Positions 9,574 to 18,781 of a DNA stretch of 64,000 nucleotides are shown here, piece by piece. Both the position numbers and the translations under genes were made by a program. The notes beneath the pieces are model-generated. The model made no database searches. It was not told the origin of the DNA and was given only the letters and a program-made list of their open reading frames with translations. Each line of letters begins with the position of its first letter. Positions within the stretch are counted from its first letter, which is position 1. Where the stretch lies: NCBI GenBank assembly GCA_039984955.1, contig JBDWTN010000005.1, positions 434,001-498,000 of the forward strand, read 5' to 3'. This stretch comes from Marinobacter alexandrii (GTDB lineage Bacteria; Bacteroidota; Bacteroidia; Cytophagales; Cyclobacteriaceae).

Positions 9574-10057
9574 CAGTAGCAGCTTTAGCCAAGTAGGCAG
9601 CTCCTATCAAAGCAACCAATAATACAAAAGCGATTAGTTCAAAAGCTACAATATGCTCTGTCAAAAAGGAGACTCCTATCTTTTTAACTTGGTCTTGTTT
9701 CAAATTTTCACTGACAGTGAAAGAAGTATTAGAAATAAAGAATACCAAGCTTCCAAAAAGGATAAGTGATATCATAGCTCCCAGAAGTTGATTTCTAGAG
9801 CCAGAAAGCACCTTTTCCCCTCTTAAACGATTCGTCATCATCACACCAAAAGCAAGTAAAATCACAACCCCTCCTGCATACAACATAATTTGTACTACCG
9901 CCAGAAGTTCTGACATGAGTATTACATATATGCCAGCAATACCTACTAATGAAAGGCAAAGTGCATATGCTGCATGAATAATGTTCTTTGTAGCCAAAAT
10001 CACCCCTACTCCGAGTAGAACAACTAACACTAAGAAGATTTGAATAGTAATGATCAT
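9566..10057 (-). CDS. nuoJ: NADH-quinone oxidoreductase subunit J
   Basis: 163 aa with five hydrophobic segments. The segment SELLAVVQIMLYAGGVVILLAF matches the conserved TM3 of NuoJ, the helix that contains a pi-bulge and couples quinone reduction to pumping. It overlaps nuoI by 4 nt (ATGA) and nuoK by 8 nt. Membrane-arm subunit of complex I. Confidence 0.96.
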   Translation of the reverse strand: MIITIQIFLVLVVLLGVGVILATKNIIHAAYALCLSLVGIAGIYVILMSELLAVVQIMLYAGGVVILLAFGVMMTNRLRGEKVLSGSRNQLLGAMISLILFGSLVFFISNTSFTVSENLKQDQVKKIGVSFLTEHIVAFELIAFVLLVALIGAAYLAKAATDE

Positions 10058-10704
10058 TTCTTCTTTGGAATACGAGGTTTGAAAACTGGTTTTGCTGCAG
10101 GTTTTTTCGAGACGTCTGCTTCCTTCTTGATTTCAGGTAACTCAGGCTTAGCCTTCAACTTTGTTACTTGATGCTCTTCAAATTCCTTCTTCTTCTCAGC
10201 TATTTCACGATCATTCATTTTACTAAATGAGAAGTTGTGATCTAGAATATCTGTGGTACTAAAATCAAATTCTTTTGTCATTGTGAGGCACTCTGTAGGA
10301 CAGACTACTGTGCATAGTCCGCAGAAACAACACTTTGACATATCTATATCAAATCTGGCTGCATGTATTCTTAAGGGTGTTCCATCTGAGGTCTGTCCGA
10401 AAACTTCCGGAGATCTCACTGGCTCAATATCAATGCAATCAACGGGACATATTTTGGCACATTTGTCACAAACTATGCAATCGTCAATTTCATTATGCAA
10501 TTGATACCTTCCATGGTCAGGAATAGGTATGCTTTCTTTGGGGTACTGTACTGTGAATGTGCCATTGGCCTTTTCAAAATAATTTTCTTCTGCTACCCAC
10601 TCTTTTTTACGACTTCTTCTTGCTTGAAAAAAGTACTTGATGGACAAAAACATCCCTTTCCATGTAGTTTTTGCTGATGATGATATGTTACGGAAATAGC
10701 CCAT
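10054..10704 (-). CDS. nuoI: NADH-quinone oxidoreductase subunit I (2x[4Fe-4S])
   Basis: 216 aa. Two ferredoxin motifs, CIVCDKCAKICPVDCI and CCFCGLCTVVCPTECL, bind clusters N6a and N6b, which pass electrons towards N2 and quinone. An amphipathic N-terminus precedes the core. After about residue 165 there is an extra Lys/Pro/Ala/Glu-rich tail (for example KKPAAKPVFKPRIPKKK), making the protein about 50 aa longer than the E. coli subunit. It is 3 nt from nuoH and overlaps nuoJ by 4 nt. Confidence 0.96.
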   Translation of the reverse strand: MGYFRNISSSAKTTWKGMFLSIKYFFQARRSRKKEWVAEENYFEKANGTFTVQYPKESIPIPDHGRYQLHNEIDDCIVCDKCAKICPVDCIDIEPVRSPEVFGQTSDGTPLRIHAARFDIDMSKCCFCGLCTVVCPTECLTMTKEFDFSTTDILDHNFSFSKMNDREIAEKKKEFEEHQVTKLKAKPELPEIKKEADVSKKPAAKPVFKPRIPKKK

Positions 10705-10707
10705 TGT

Positions 10708-11685
10708 TTACCCTATGATCCAAAGTTTCCACATAGCACAAATGAATAACATCAAAATGGATATAGGTGTTAAATATTTCCATGACAGGCTCATGAGTTG
10801 ATCGACTCTCAATCGAGGAAGCGTCCACCTTATCCACATTTGGATGAAAATCAATAGCATTGACTTAGAAAGCAACCAAAAAGATCCCCAAATAGGTCCT
10901 TCTGCAAAATTTGATATTAGAGAGCTCCATCCTCCTAAAAAAAGAACTGTACCCAGAATTGATAACAGTAGCATCATTCCGTATTCTGAAAGCATGAACA
11001 TGCCCCACCTGAAACCCGAATACTCTGTATGATAACCTCCTATTAATTCTGATTCTGACTCAGGAAGATCAAAAGGCGTTCTGTTTGATTCTGCTAATCC
11101 GGAAATGAAAAATATGATAAACGGAACGATCAATACCGGATGCCGAACAAGATTCCATGATAGAATACCTGAATCAGATTGAAGCACACTCATTTCATTT
11201 AGATTGAGTGTGCCTGAAATAATGACGACACATAGAACACTCAAACCTAAAGGCACTTCGTATGAAACAATTTGTGCGATAGAACGCATAGCGCCATATA
11301 AGCTATACTTATTATTAGAGGCCCAACCGGCCATTAAGATTCCCAATACATCTAAAGAAACAATCGCTAGAAGGAAGAAGACACCACTTGTGATGTTTGA
11401 ACCTATCAGTTCTTCATTTATTGGTAATACAGAGAAGCCCGTGAAAACTGCAGAAAATACAATAATTGGAGCTATGAGAAATGGAATCAAGTCAACGGCA
11501 TTGGCACGTATATCTTCTTTTTGAAGCATCTTCAGCAGGTCAGCTATAGTTTGCAGTATCCCTTTTGGACCTACTTCCATTGGACCAAGCCTATTTTGAA
11601 TAAACGCGGCAGTCTTTCGCTCTGCATATACAGCGAAAACCACGAAGATCAACAGAAAGGAGAGATAGAAGACGAATGAAATCAC
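10708..11685 (-). CDS. nuoH: NADH-quinone oxidoreductase subunit H
   Basis: 325 aa with about 8 TM segments. It contains the quinone-chamber signatures AERKTAAFIQNRLGPMEVGPKG, at the end of TM1, and SNRTPFDLPESESELIGGYHTEYSG. The start is GTG at 11685: no ATG lies in frame between it and the preceding stop, which is the TAA of the M43 protease gene only 18 nt upstream in the same frame. The N-terminus is a little shorter than in E. coli NuoH. First gene of the nuoHIJKLMN run; nuoA-G are not upstream. Confidence 0.95.
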   Translation of the reverse strand: MISFVFYLSFLLIFVVFAVYAERKTAAFIQNRLGPMEVGPKGILQTIADLLKMLQKEDIRANAVDLIPFLIAPIIVFSAVFTGFSVLPINEELIGSNITSGVFFLLAIVSLDVLGILMAGWASNNKYSLYGAMRSIAQIVSYEVPLGLSVLCVVIISGTLNLNEMSVLQSDSGILSWNLVRHPVLIVPFIIFFISGLAESNRTPFDLPESESELIGGYHTEYSGFRWGMFMLSEYGMMLLLSILGTVLFLGGWSSLISNFAEGPIWGSFWLLSKSMLLIFIQMWIRWTLPRLRVDQLMSLSWKYLTPISILMLFICAMWKLWIIG

Positions 11686-11703
11686 ACTCGAATTTACGGC
11701 TCT

Positions 11704-14511
11704 TTATTGTTTAAGAAAACGTCTTGTAATCTTTTGTCCTTCAAGTTCGAAATGAATGAAGTAGAGACCTGATTCAAGAGATTCAACATTGACATTTTCG
11801 TCATAATCCAGTTGGACTAGAACTTTCCCTGACAAGTCACTAATTGATAAATATTTAACTCTATTCTTAAGCTCATTAGAAAGAGATACTGAAAGTATTT
11901 TCTGAACAGGATTGGGATAAACCTCCAACGACCTAAAATCATCTTCTGCACCTAAGACAATGAACTCATCTGACATAGTGCTGCATGCTCCGTTAGAGAC
12001 TCTTACTGAATACAATCCATTTCCATCAGATGAGATAGTGCCAGATGTTTCTTCAAGTACAAGTTCTCCTTCGTAATACCATTCTACTGTTTGCCCTTCG
12101 GATAACAAGACTGAAAGTTCTCCATTTGACTTAGATATGATCGGCTTAGCAGGGTATTCATTTTCATACCCAATAGTGACTTCCATGGTCTCTTCACTAT
12201 CTGAGGAATTCCTTACGATAACATTATATGTTCCAGGGGAAAGGTTTGAAATCACACTTGATTCACCATAGGTTTCACCGTCAATACTATACTCATATAT
12301 TCCCTCTTTATTCACAGAGATAGACATGGATCCGTCTGCAATATCAGAGCATGAGGACTTTGTTACTTTGATATCAGAGATAAAGAAACCCGATTTTGAA
12401 AAAAAGTAATCATCTGATGTTATGCTGCACATTCCGTTTGAAACTTTTACTGAATAGTTGCCACTTTCATCAACAGAAATAGAATTAGAATTTACCTCAG
12501 GAATTAGAATTCCATTGATATACCATTCCACTGTTTGCTCCTCTATCAAATTAATAGACAGCTCTCCATTTGATTCTGATATAACTGGTTTGGATGGGTA
12601 TTGATTTTCGTAACCTACGGTGACTTCCATGGTTTCTTCATGGTTCAATACATTTCTAACTACAATGTTATATGTGCCTGGTGAAAGATTCGAAACTATA
12701 CTTGATTCGATAAATGTTTCACCATCGAGGCTATATTCAAATGCACCATACCCCTCTACAATAATTTCTATAGATCCATCTTCAATATCCGTACAAGTAG
12801 CATCTTTTACTTCAATATCTGAAATAGAAAAATTTGTATCAAAAGTTTCAATGGTGTAATTGTCAACAAATAAGGAATTCCCATTATCAGATGTCGTTTT
12901 CAACGCTATTTCAGCTACATCAACACTTTCATCCACTTCAAAAAAAATAGTCTCTGATTTCCATTGATTACTTGAAGGAAAAAAGAATACCTGATCTTCA
13001 TTAGGTGCAGTAGCCAAATCTTGTCCCTCTTTTGACCACACGGACTGCCATTCTCCACAAGGATCCCGATAGACGACCTCTAGGCGATCTTCTGTATTAT
13101 CATTTAAAGGTGCATATGCGTAATCAATGTTTAGCAAAAAACCTTTATCAACGGCAGAGTTCAATGGATCAATTACTAAATAATCTTCTTGGCCATTTTT
13201 CATAAAAACAAGTACTACATATGCTGATTTACTTCCATCTGATCCAACATTTGTTTGCTGCCAAGTATCAGTCCCACCACTAATCACAAGCTCTTGTAAT
13301 GACTCTTCTTCAAAGGAACCGCTTAAAGTATTCACTTCTGAGGTAATCTCTCCTCTAACGGAGACTAATTCAGTGAAAGTCTTTGTATTCGCAATATCAT
13401 TTTCGTCTTGAACAGTTAAGGAAACATCATAAGAACCGCTTGTTGTATAGACTACAGATGGATTAGCCTCAGTAGAAGTTGCCGGATCACCCCCTTCAAA
13501 CGTCCAAGAATAAGAAACTGCATTTATTGAGTTATCTGAGAAGTTTATCAACTCACCTTCACATATTTCTGCATCTTCAACATCGAATGCAGCAAGTACA
13601 TTATCCGTAAGTAAATAGTTTCTATCGTTTAGGTATGCAGAATTTATACGATTGTATTGCCCATTAGTAAAAAGATTTCTACAGGGTTTGGTTGAATAAG
13701 ACATAATATTGGTAGGGTCTGGCCGAAAAGCATCTCCATTAGGATCAACTTCACTATCAGTATAATTACAATCACCGTCTACCTTTCCAGACACATTCGG
13801 GTCTGCTTCGGTATCACAAAGTTGATCGCCATTTGTATCACAATTAGATGGTGCTGGTGTACAATCTGGTTCTATGCATCCTACTGATTCTTCACCTGGC
13901 CGAATTACGACTTCATCAGTGGTGCCTGTGTTTGTTGTCCCATGGGTGTGATACAAGTAAAAAAAATGTCCTATCTCATGTGGAAGAGTGCTACCATTTG
14001 TAGTACATCCGTTATTCATAAGAATTACGTCTGGTCCTCCTGGGAAATATGCATAACCACAATAGAATGAACCCGCTCCATTACTTACTGAGTTTGCAAA
14101 ATAAATATTTATCACACCATCGTAATTGTACTCAGAAGTAAGTTCTGACTCATCACCCGTCACAAAATCATAGTACTTATTATCATCAATGTATCTAATG
14201 TCCAGGTAGAAAAAAGACATGTTTGCATTGAGATAAAAACTATTAACATTATCTAAAGCATCTTGTAGTTCTTCTTCAGATAATCCACCAGTGCCATCAT
14301 CCTGCCTTATAACATGTGCAATAATTGCAATTTCGCTAACCCCAGAAGCTGCTAAAGTCACTAAATCATTTGACTGTTCCAATTCAACAAGTTGGTTCAA
14401 TCTCTGCTTTTGAGTTAATGAAGGCTCAGGAGTTCCACATGCTAGATTCTGTCCATATGCGAATCCTGAAAAAATGAATAAAATGAATAAGAATACTATC
14501 CTGGCAACCAT
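11704..14511 (-). CDS. Secreted M43-family metalloprotease with PKD, SprB-like repeats and T9SS C-terminal domain
   Basis: 935 aa. Signal peptide 1-20 (cleavage near AYG-QN). The metzincin domain has H178-E179-x2-H182-x5-H188 as the zinc site and a Met-turn at NIMSYS (M270), as in M43 (pappalysin/cytophagalysin). The usual glycine of HExxHxxGxxH is Tyr185 here. A PKD domain follows (about 308-388, YSWTFEGGDPATS), then a region like a carbohydrate/MAM-type beta sandwich. Two tandem copies of about 160 aa each contain an SprB-like unit (DGSIEI...YSLDGE) plus an Ig-like half. The T9SS type A sorting domain is at about 860-935 (LEVYPNPVQKILSVSL...GLYFIHFE). Likely exported extracellular peptidase. 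It overlaps the upstream lipoprotein gene by 16 nt. Confidence 0.9.
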   Translation of the reverse strand: MVARIVFLFILFIFSGFAYGQNLACGTPEPSLTQKQRLNQLVELEQSNDLVTLAASGVSEIAIIAHVIRQDDGTGGLSEEELQDALDNVNSFYLNANMSFFYLDIRYIDDNKYYDFVTGDESELTSEYNYDGVINIYFANSVSNGAGSFYCGYAYFPGGPDVILMNNGCTTNGSTLPHEIGHFFYLYHTHGTTNTGTTDEVVIRPGEESVGCIEPDCTPAPSNCDTNGDQLCDTEADPNVSGKVDGDCNYTDSEVDPNGDAFRPDPTNIMSYSTKPCRNLFTNGQYNRINSAYLNDRNYLLTDNVLAAFDVEDAEICEGELINFSDNSINAVSYSWTFEGGDPATSTEANPSVVYTTSGSYDVSLTVQDENDIANTKTFTELVSVRGEITSEVNTLSGSFEEESLQELVISGGTDTWQQTNVGSDGSKSAYVVLVFMKNGQEDYLVIDPLNSAVDKGFLLNIDYAYAPLNDNTEDRLEVVYRDPCGEWQSVWSKEGQDLATAPNEDQVFFFPSSNQWKSETIFFEVDESVDVAEIALKTTSDNGNSLFVDNYTIETFDTNFSISDIEVKDATCTDIEDGSIEIIVEGYGAFEYSLDGETFIESSIVSNLSPGTYNIVVRNVLNHEETMEVTVGYENQYPSKPVISESNGELSINLIEEQTVEWYINGILIPEVNSNSISVDESGNYSVKVSNGMCSITSDDYFFSKSGFFISDIKVTKSSCSDIADGSMSISVNKEGIYEYSIDGETYGESSVISNLSPGTYNVIVRNSSDSEETMEVTIGYENEYPAKPIISKSNGELSVLLSEGQTVEWYYEGELVLEETSGTISSDGNGLYSVRVSNGACSTMSDEFIVLGAEDDFRSLEVYPNPVQKILSVSLSNELKNRVKYLSISDLSGKVLVQLDYDENVNVESLESGLYFIHFELEGQKITRRFLKQ

Positions 14512-14984
14512 CCTACATATATATTTTCAAGGTATAAATAATCTATTGTCAGCGAGCCAAATATTACATTTTTAAGTATAACGGTAGCTCTATATGGTCT
14601 TTTGTTTTTAGCTTTTTCAAGTTCCTCCTTACTCAATTTTAATTCTACAATGCCACTTGTTGCTACTTCTTCCAGCTCCTCTTTCGGCATATCTATCATC
14701 ACATCATTACACAAAGAAGCGTCAACCTTTCCTGCGTATTTTTTTCGTTTTACTTCAACGATATCTGCCTTCCCTATAGCATAAGCCTGATCACTCTCTA
14801 CATCAATGGATCTTGCATTGACAGCCACAGACACATACTCGGTATTATCTTCCGACAATTTATAGACGATGAAATTTCCACACCCAACACTACCACCAGT
14901 AAACTGATGAGACGATTTTGTACTTTTAGTGACTGAACAAGCACTTATAATGATAAATAAAGCTAAAAAAAGTATTTTATTCAT
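14496..14984 (-). CDS. Hypothetical lipoprotein
   Basis: 162 aa. Lipoprotein signal with lipobox IISAC (Cys16), then a Ser/Thr-rich linker. The mature part contains a predicted beta-rich region (VYKLSEDNTEYVSVAVNA) and an acidic helix (DMPKEELEEVA). No known domain is recognised. It starts 9 nt after murI and overlaps the protease gene by 16 nt, so it is probably co-transcribed with both. Function unknown. Confidence 0.75.
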   Translation of the reverse strand: MNKILFLALFIIISACSVTKSTKSSHQFTGGSVGCGNFIVYKLSEDNTEYVSVAVNARSIDVESDQAYAIGKADIVEVKRKKYAGKVDASLCNDVMIDMPKEELEEVATSGIVELKLSKEELEKAKNKRPYRATVILKNVIFGSLTIDYLYLENIYVGWLPG

Positions 14985-14992
14985 AATTCAAT

Positions 14993-15817
14993 TTAAGACA
15001 ACTCATCCCATATCGGAATTCTCTCCAAATGTACTTCTTTACCGAAGAAAGTTTTTGTAGTCATCTCAAATGACTCAGTAAAATCGGATACCAGGAATTT
15101 ATCCATTGATTTTTTCTCTCGATTCTTTAGTTGATGAAATTCAAGAAAAGATTTGAGAGCATTGGCTACTGTATTGGCAGAATCAATTATTTCAACTTCA
15201 GATTTATGAGAACTGTAATGATTTAAAATCTGGCTTTTGATGATTGGATAATGGGTACATCCAAGAATAAGCGATTTGATATCGTTCAAAATAGGATCTC
15301 CCAAATATTTTGCAATCACATTTCTACTTATCTCATCATCATAGATTCCTTCCTCTATCATAGGGACCAAAAGAGGAGTAGCTAGTGACCTAAATTTGAT
15401 ACTTTGATTAAGCTCTTGAATTTTTTTCTTATATACACCTGCCGAAACTGTTTGCTTCGTACCGATCAACCCAATGGTGTCATCTTGATGATTCTCTCGA
15501 ATGAAATCTATCGTTGGGTTAATTACGTCAAACACCTTTGCTTTTTTGCCCACATATTCAATGACAAGATCATATGCCGCAGATGAGGCTGAATTGCACG
15601 CTATAAGAATAACCTTACATTTCTGAGTCAAAAGCATCTCAGCAATACGAACGGAATAGGCTTGAATTGCTGCCGTCGACTTATCTCCATATGGTAAGTG
15701 GGCTGTATCCCCAAAATAAATAATGGACTCATCAGGAAGCACCTCTTTTACTGCTTTGGCAACAGTGAGTCCCCCTATTCCACTATCAAAAATTCCAATT
15801 GGCTGATTCGATTTCAT
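14993..15817 (-). CDS. murI: Glutamate racemase
   Basis: 274 aa from the ATG at 15817 (MKSNQPIGIFDSGIGGL). A GTG 33 nt further upstream lies inside a terminator hairpin and is rejected as the start. Interconverts L- and D-glutamate for peptidoglycan. Conserved elements are FDSGIGGLTV, PYGDKS, the first catalytic Cys in IACNSASS and the second in ILGCTHYPII. Cytoplasmic, and of normal family length. Followed after 8-9 nt by the lipoprotein and protease genes. Confidence 0.96.
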   Translation of the reverse strand: MKSNQPIGIFDSGIGGLTVAKAVKEVLPDESIIYFGDTAHLPYGDKSTAAIQAYSVRIAEMLLTQKCKVILIACNSASSAAYDLVIEYVGKKAKVFDVINPTIDFIRENHQDDTIGLIGTKQTVSAGVYKKKIQELNQSIKFRSLATPLLVPMIEEGIYDDEISRNVIAKYLGDPILNDIKSLILGCTHYPIIKSQILNHYSSHKSEVEIIDSANTVANALKSFLEFHQLKNREKKSMDKFLVSDFTESFEMTTKTFFGKEVHLERIPIWDELS

Positions 15818-15830
15818 CCGTATTGCAAAT

Positions 15831-15856
15831 AAAAATCCCGACGAATACACGTCGGG
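15831..15856 (-). terminator. Intrinsic terminator of the cystathionine beta-synthase gene
   Basis: On the minus strand CCCGACG (15856-15850) and CGTCGGG (15843-15837) form a perfect 7-bp stem with a 6-nt loop, followed by ATTTTTA. It lies between the upstream PLP-enzyme gene and murI. It also explains why the longer murI reading frame is not used. Confidence 0.8.
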
Positions 15857-15901
15857 ACTGCAAGTAAAGAGTTAAAATTTAATTGTACTTATCAAATTTA
15901 A

Positions 15902-17275
15902 TCAATTCGTCATTGCAACCAAAAGGTCACTTTGCGTAATTATGTGAACATCATTGGCCTGATCTCTGACCAATAAAGCTTTTGTTTCCCTATTTAGCAT
16001 TGAAGACATTACATCAATCGTTTCATGTGGTGATACAAACTGGAAAGATTTATCCATGACATCAGCAACGGGTTTATCTTTTAATTCTGGGTTTTCAATG
16101 AGGCTACTTAATATTCTACTGTCAGAAATACTTCCGACAAAGTTACTCCCGTCTACAATCGGAGCTTGATCTATTCCCTTTTGATTCATGGTCTTAATGG
16201 CCTCACCAACCTTTAATTTTTGATTAATGGTTACCAGTTCTGATGATCCATTTCTATGTTGAATAATGTCTTTGGCAGTTGCAAATTTCCGTTCTTCAAG
16301 AAAACCATGATCCTTCATCCAATCATCATTATAGACTTTACCAAGGTATCTTGTACCGTGATCTGGAAGAATGATAACCATCACATCATCTTCTTTCAAA
16401 TTGCCTTTTGCAAACTCGAGCGCTCCAAATACAGCAGAGCCACATGACCAACCTATAAATAATCCTTCTTCTCTAGCCAATCTTCTGGTCATTATTGCAG
16501 CGTCCTTGTCAGTTACTTTCAGAATATGATCAACCATATCAAAGTCAACATTCTTAGGAAGAATATCTTCTCCGATTCCTTCCGTGAGATACGGATAGAC
16601 TTCTTTTTCATCAAAAATTCCGGTTTCCTTATACTTTTTGAATACAGACCCGTAAGAATCTAAACCTATAGTCACTACATCAGGATTCTGTTCCTTCAAG
16701 TATTTAGAAGTACCACTGATAGTTCCTCCTGTACCCATACCAGCAGCATAATGTGTGATTTTTCCATCTGTATCTCTCCAAATTTCTGGCCCTGTTGTTT
16801 CGTAGTGAGATTCAGCATTCGCAGGGTGGTCGTATTGATTAGGGTAAAAAGAATTAGGTATATCCTTTTCTAATTGTCTTGCCACCGAATAATAAGATTT
16901 TGGATCTTCAGGCGTTACATTGGTTGGACATACAATTACCTCTGCTCCTACCGCCCTCAGAATGTCCATTTTCTCTTTGCTTTGTTTGTCAGCCAAAGTA
17001 AAAATGCACTTATACCCTTTGGAAATAGCCACCAAAGCAAGTCCCATTCCAGTATTTCCTGAAGTACCTTCGATAATAGTACCCCCAGGCTTCAAAATCC
17101 CTTTTTCCTCAGCATCTTCTATCATCTTTAGTGCTATTCTATCCTTAATAGAATTGCCTGGATTGAAATATTCAACCTTTACTAAAATGGTTCCTTTTAT
17201 GCCTTTATTAACACTATTGAGTTTTAGAAGTGGGGTATTTCCGATTCCCTCCGTTAGATTATTGAGATAATTCAT
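15902..17275 (-). CDS. Cystathionine beta-synthase-type PLP enzyme with C-terminal CBS pair
   Basis: 457 aa. Fold-type II PLP domain: Schiff-base lysine in NPGNSIKDRIA (about K43), phosphate loop EGTSGNTGMGLA, and the PLP-phosphate glycine loop GMGTGGTISGTSKYL. The C-terminal 120 residues hold two CBS motifs (ATAKDIIQHRN..., and VADVMDKSF...), as in eukaryotic CBS, but no heme-binding N-terminal extension. It probably condenses serine or O-acetylserine with homocysteine or sulfide; substrate choice cannot be fixed from sequence. Monocistronic, with its own promoter and terminator. Confidence 0.9.
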   Translation of the reverse strand: MNYLNNLTEGIGNTPLLKLNSVNKGIKGTILVKVEYFNPGNSIKDRIALKMIEDAEEKGILKPGGTIIEGTSGNTGMGLALVAISKGYKCIFTLADKQSKEKMDILRAVGAEVIVCPTNVTPEDPKSYYSVARQLEKDIPNSFYPNQYDHPANAESHYETTGPEIWRDTDGKITHYAAGMGTGGTISGTSKYLKEQNPDVVTIGLDSYGSVFKKYKETGIFDEKEVYPYLTEGIGEDILPKNVDFDMVDHILKVTDKDAAIMTRRLAREEGLFIGWSCGSAVFGALEFAKGNLKEDDVMVIILPDHGTRYLGKVYNDDWMKDHGFLEERKFATAKDIIQHRNGSSELVTINQKLKVGEAIKTMNQKGIDQAPIVDGSNFVGSISDSRILSSLIENPELKDKPVADVMDKSFQFVSPHETIDVMSSMLNRETKALLVRDQANDVHIITQSDLLVAMTN

Positions 17276-17298
17276 TTATCAGTTTTTGATATATGGCT

Positions 17299-17325
17299 CA
17301 AAGGTAGAAAAAAGCAGGTCAACAA
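17299..17325 (-). promoter_or_regulatory. Candidate promoter of the cystathionine beta-synthase gene
   Basis: On the minus strand TACCTTTG (17306-17299) matches the Bacteroidota -7 box TAnnTTTG. A TTG at 17325-17323 lies 16 nt upstream as a -33 element, slightly short of the usual spacing. The predicted start is about 18 nt before the ATG. Confidence 0.5.
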
Positions 17326-17433
17326 GTAATATGAATGTTTGGTCGAAGAATAAAATTTAATACTCCAACAAAGAGTTACTTACCAATACAAAAAGGTATC
17401 TATTTACGTAGATTTATTATAATCGCTAAAATT

Positions 17434-18621
17434 ATGATCAGAAATCTTGGTTCAATTTTATTTATACTAATAACCATTACCGTTAGTGGTCAGTCCTCTT
17501 CCCAGCAAGGTCAGTGGACAACTAACGCAACATGGTCTGGAGGAAGCTTTCCTGGAACACTTACCGTAAACGCGGGTGACGACAATCTCGCATTCTCCAA
17601 TCAAACCATATCAGTAGATCATTATGTAACTGTTGGCACATCTAGCAGTGACAGAATAGATATGAGTTTTGCGAACTCAAATAGCAATGGCTCATTATCT
17701 ATAGAGGACAATGATACTTTGATCGTATATGGAGATTGGTCCTTTGCCAATAAATCTATGGATTTAAATATCGGTGCTAATTCAGTAGTAATCATTTTGG
17801 GCGATGCATCGTTTTCAAATAAAATTGACATTGCTACTTCAGGTACGTTAGTCGTATCAGGCAATTTTGGAAAATCAGGAAGTCAGGGTTCATACTCTGG
17901 TGGTGGTGCTGTCTACGCGGGCTCTTACTCGGGAAGTGCAGATGCCTTTATTCCTGGAGAAACTGGAACTGGTGGGGATCAACAACAAACTATTGATGAC
18001 TTATCGGATGATGGTTTTTCTCCAATAGAGGAATTTATAAATGGAGACGGAGCAACTCCTCTACCAGTAGAATTATTGTACTTCAGAACTTCTTCTATTG
18101 ACAAAAATGTCAGCATTGCTTGGGCAACAGCCTCAGAAATTAATAATGACTATTTCGTACTAGAACGATCAGAAGATGGCGAAAATTTTTATGAAATTGG
18201 TCAAATATCAGGTAATGGAAACACGAACAAAGTCATAGATTATCAATACATTGATAAGTTCGTTTATGCCTCAGTCGAGTACTACCGCCTCAAACAAGTA
18301 GACTTTGATGGCGCTTTTGAGTTTTTTGAAATCACAAGAGTTAATACCTCTGTTCAAAAAGAATCAATTGAAATCAAGTCTTATCCTACTGTCATCAAAG
18401 ATGGCACACTGAATATATCATCCAGTCAACCTTTTCAAATTCAAGAAATCGCTTTTTACAGCTTATCGGGAGGAACTGCCGGGAGTTTAAGAGAAGATAC
18501 TAAGCAAGAAAATCCACTAAACTATTTGGTGAATGTAAATAACCTTACGAAAGGCATCTACCTCTTGAAGGTAATAACTTCTGAGGGAGACCAATTGACT
18601 AATCGTATTATAGTAAAATAA
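17434..18621 (+). CDS. Secreted protein with T9SS C-terminal sorting domain
   Basis: 395 aa from ATG 17434. An in-frame ATG at 17335 adds 33 residues, but the later start begins directly with a signal peptide (MIRNLGSILFILITITVSG-Q). The mature N-terminal half is Ser/Gly/Asn-rich beta-strand repeat sequence (GQWTTNATWSGGSFPG), like G8/parallel-beta proteins. The middle contains the cargo segment PLPVELLYF...VSIAWATASEINNDYF, widespread before T9SS domains, and the C-terminus is a type A sorting domain (YPTVIKDGTLNIS, KGIYLLKVIT). Role unknown; surface or extracellular location is likely. Confidence 0.8.
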   Translation: MIRNLGSILFILITITVSGQSSSQQGQWTTNATWSGGSFPGTLTVNAGDDNLAFSNQTISVDHYVTVGTSSSDRIDMSFANSNSNGSLSIEDNDTLIVYGDWSFANKSMDLNIGANSVVIILGDASFSNKIDIATSGTLVVSGNFGKSGSQGSYSGGGAVYAGSYSGSADAFIPGETGTGGDQQQTIDDLSDDGFSPIEEFINGDGATPLPVELLYFRTSSIDKNVSIAWATASEINNDYFVLERSEDGENFYEIGQISGNGNTNKVIDYQYIDKFVYASVEYYRLKQVDFDGAFEFFEITRVNTSVQKESIEIKSYPTVIKDGTLNISSSQPFQIQEIAFYSLSGGTAGSLREDTKQENPLNYLVNVNNLTKGIYLLKVITSEGDQLTNRIIVK

Positions 18622-18781
18622 AAAAGGGCATCCGAGAGGATGCCCCTACCACCAAAAATTACTCCGCCTTTAGAGTAATTGTCTTCTCTTATCAAAACCT
18701 AATATTTGAGAAGAAGACGTTGCAAATATTACTTGATGACTCTAGTGAACCTATTTTTTATGGTAGACAAAAGGTCTACTA
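18622..18781. other. Convergent intergenic region packed with hairpins, including terminator
   Basis: Four inverted repeats lie in 160 nt. GGGCATCC/GGATGCCC (18626-18645, GAGA loop) is followed by a T-run on the minus strand and is therefore a good terminator for the TPR lipoprotein gene. The others are AATTACTC/GAGTAATT (18657-18680, 8-nt loop), TCTTCTC/GAGAAGA (18682-18714) and GTAGAC/GTCTAC (18763-18779, AAAAG loop). No ORF. Confidence 0.65.

Noticed and set aside
15818-15850. Longer murI reading frame starting with GTG
   Set aside because: The extra 11 codons lie in the terminator hairpin of the upstream gene, and the family N-terminus begins at the ATG at 15817.
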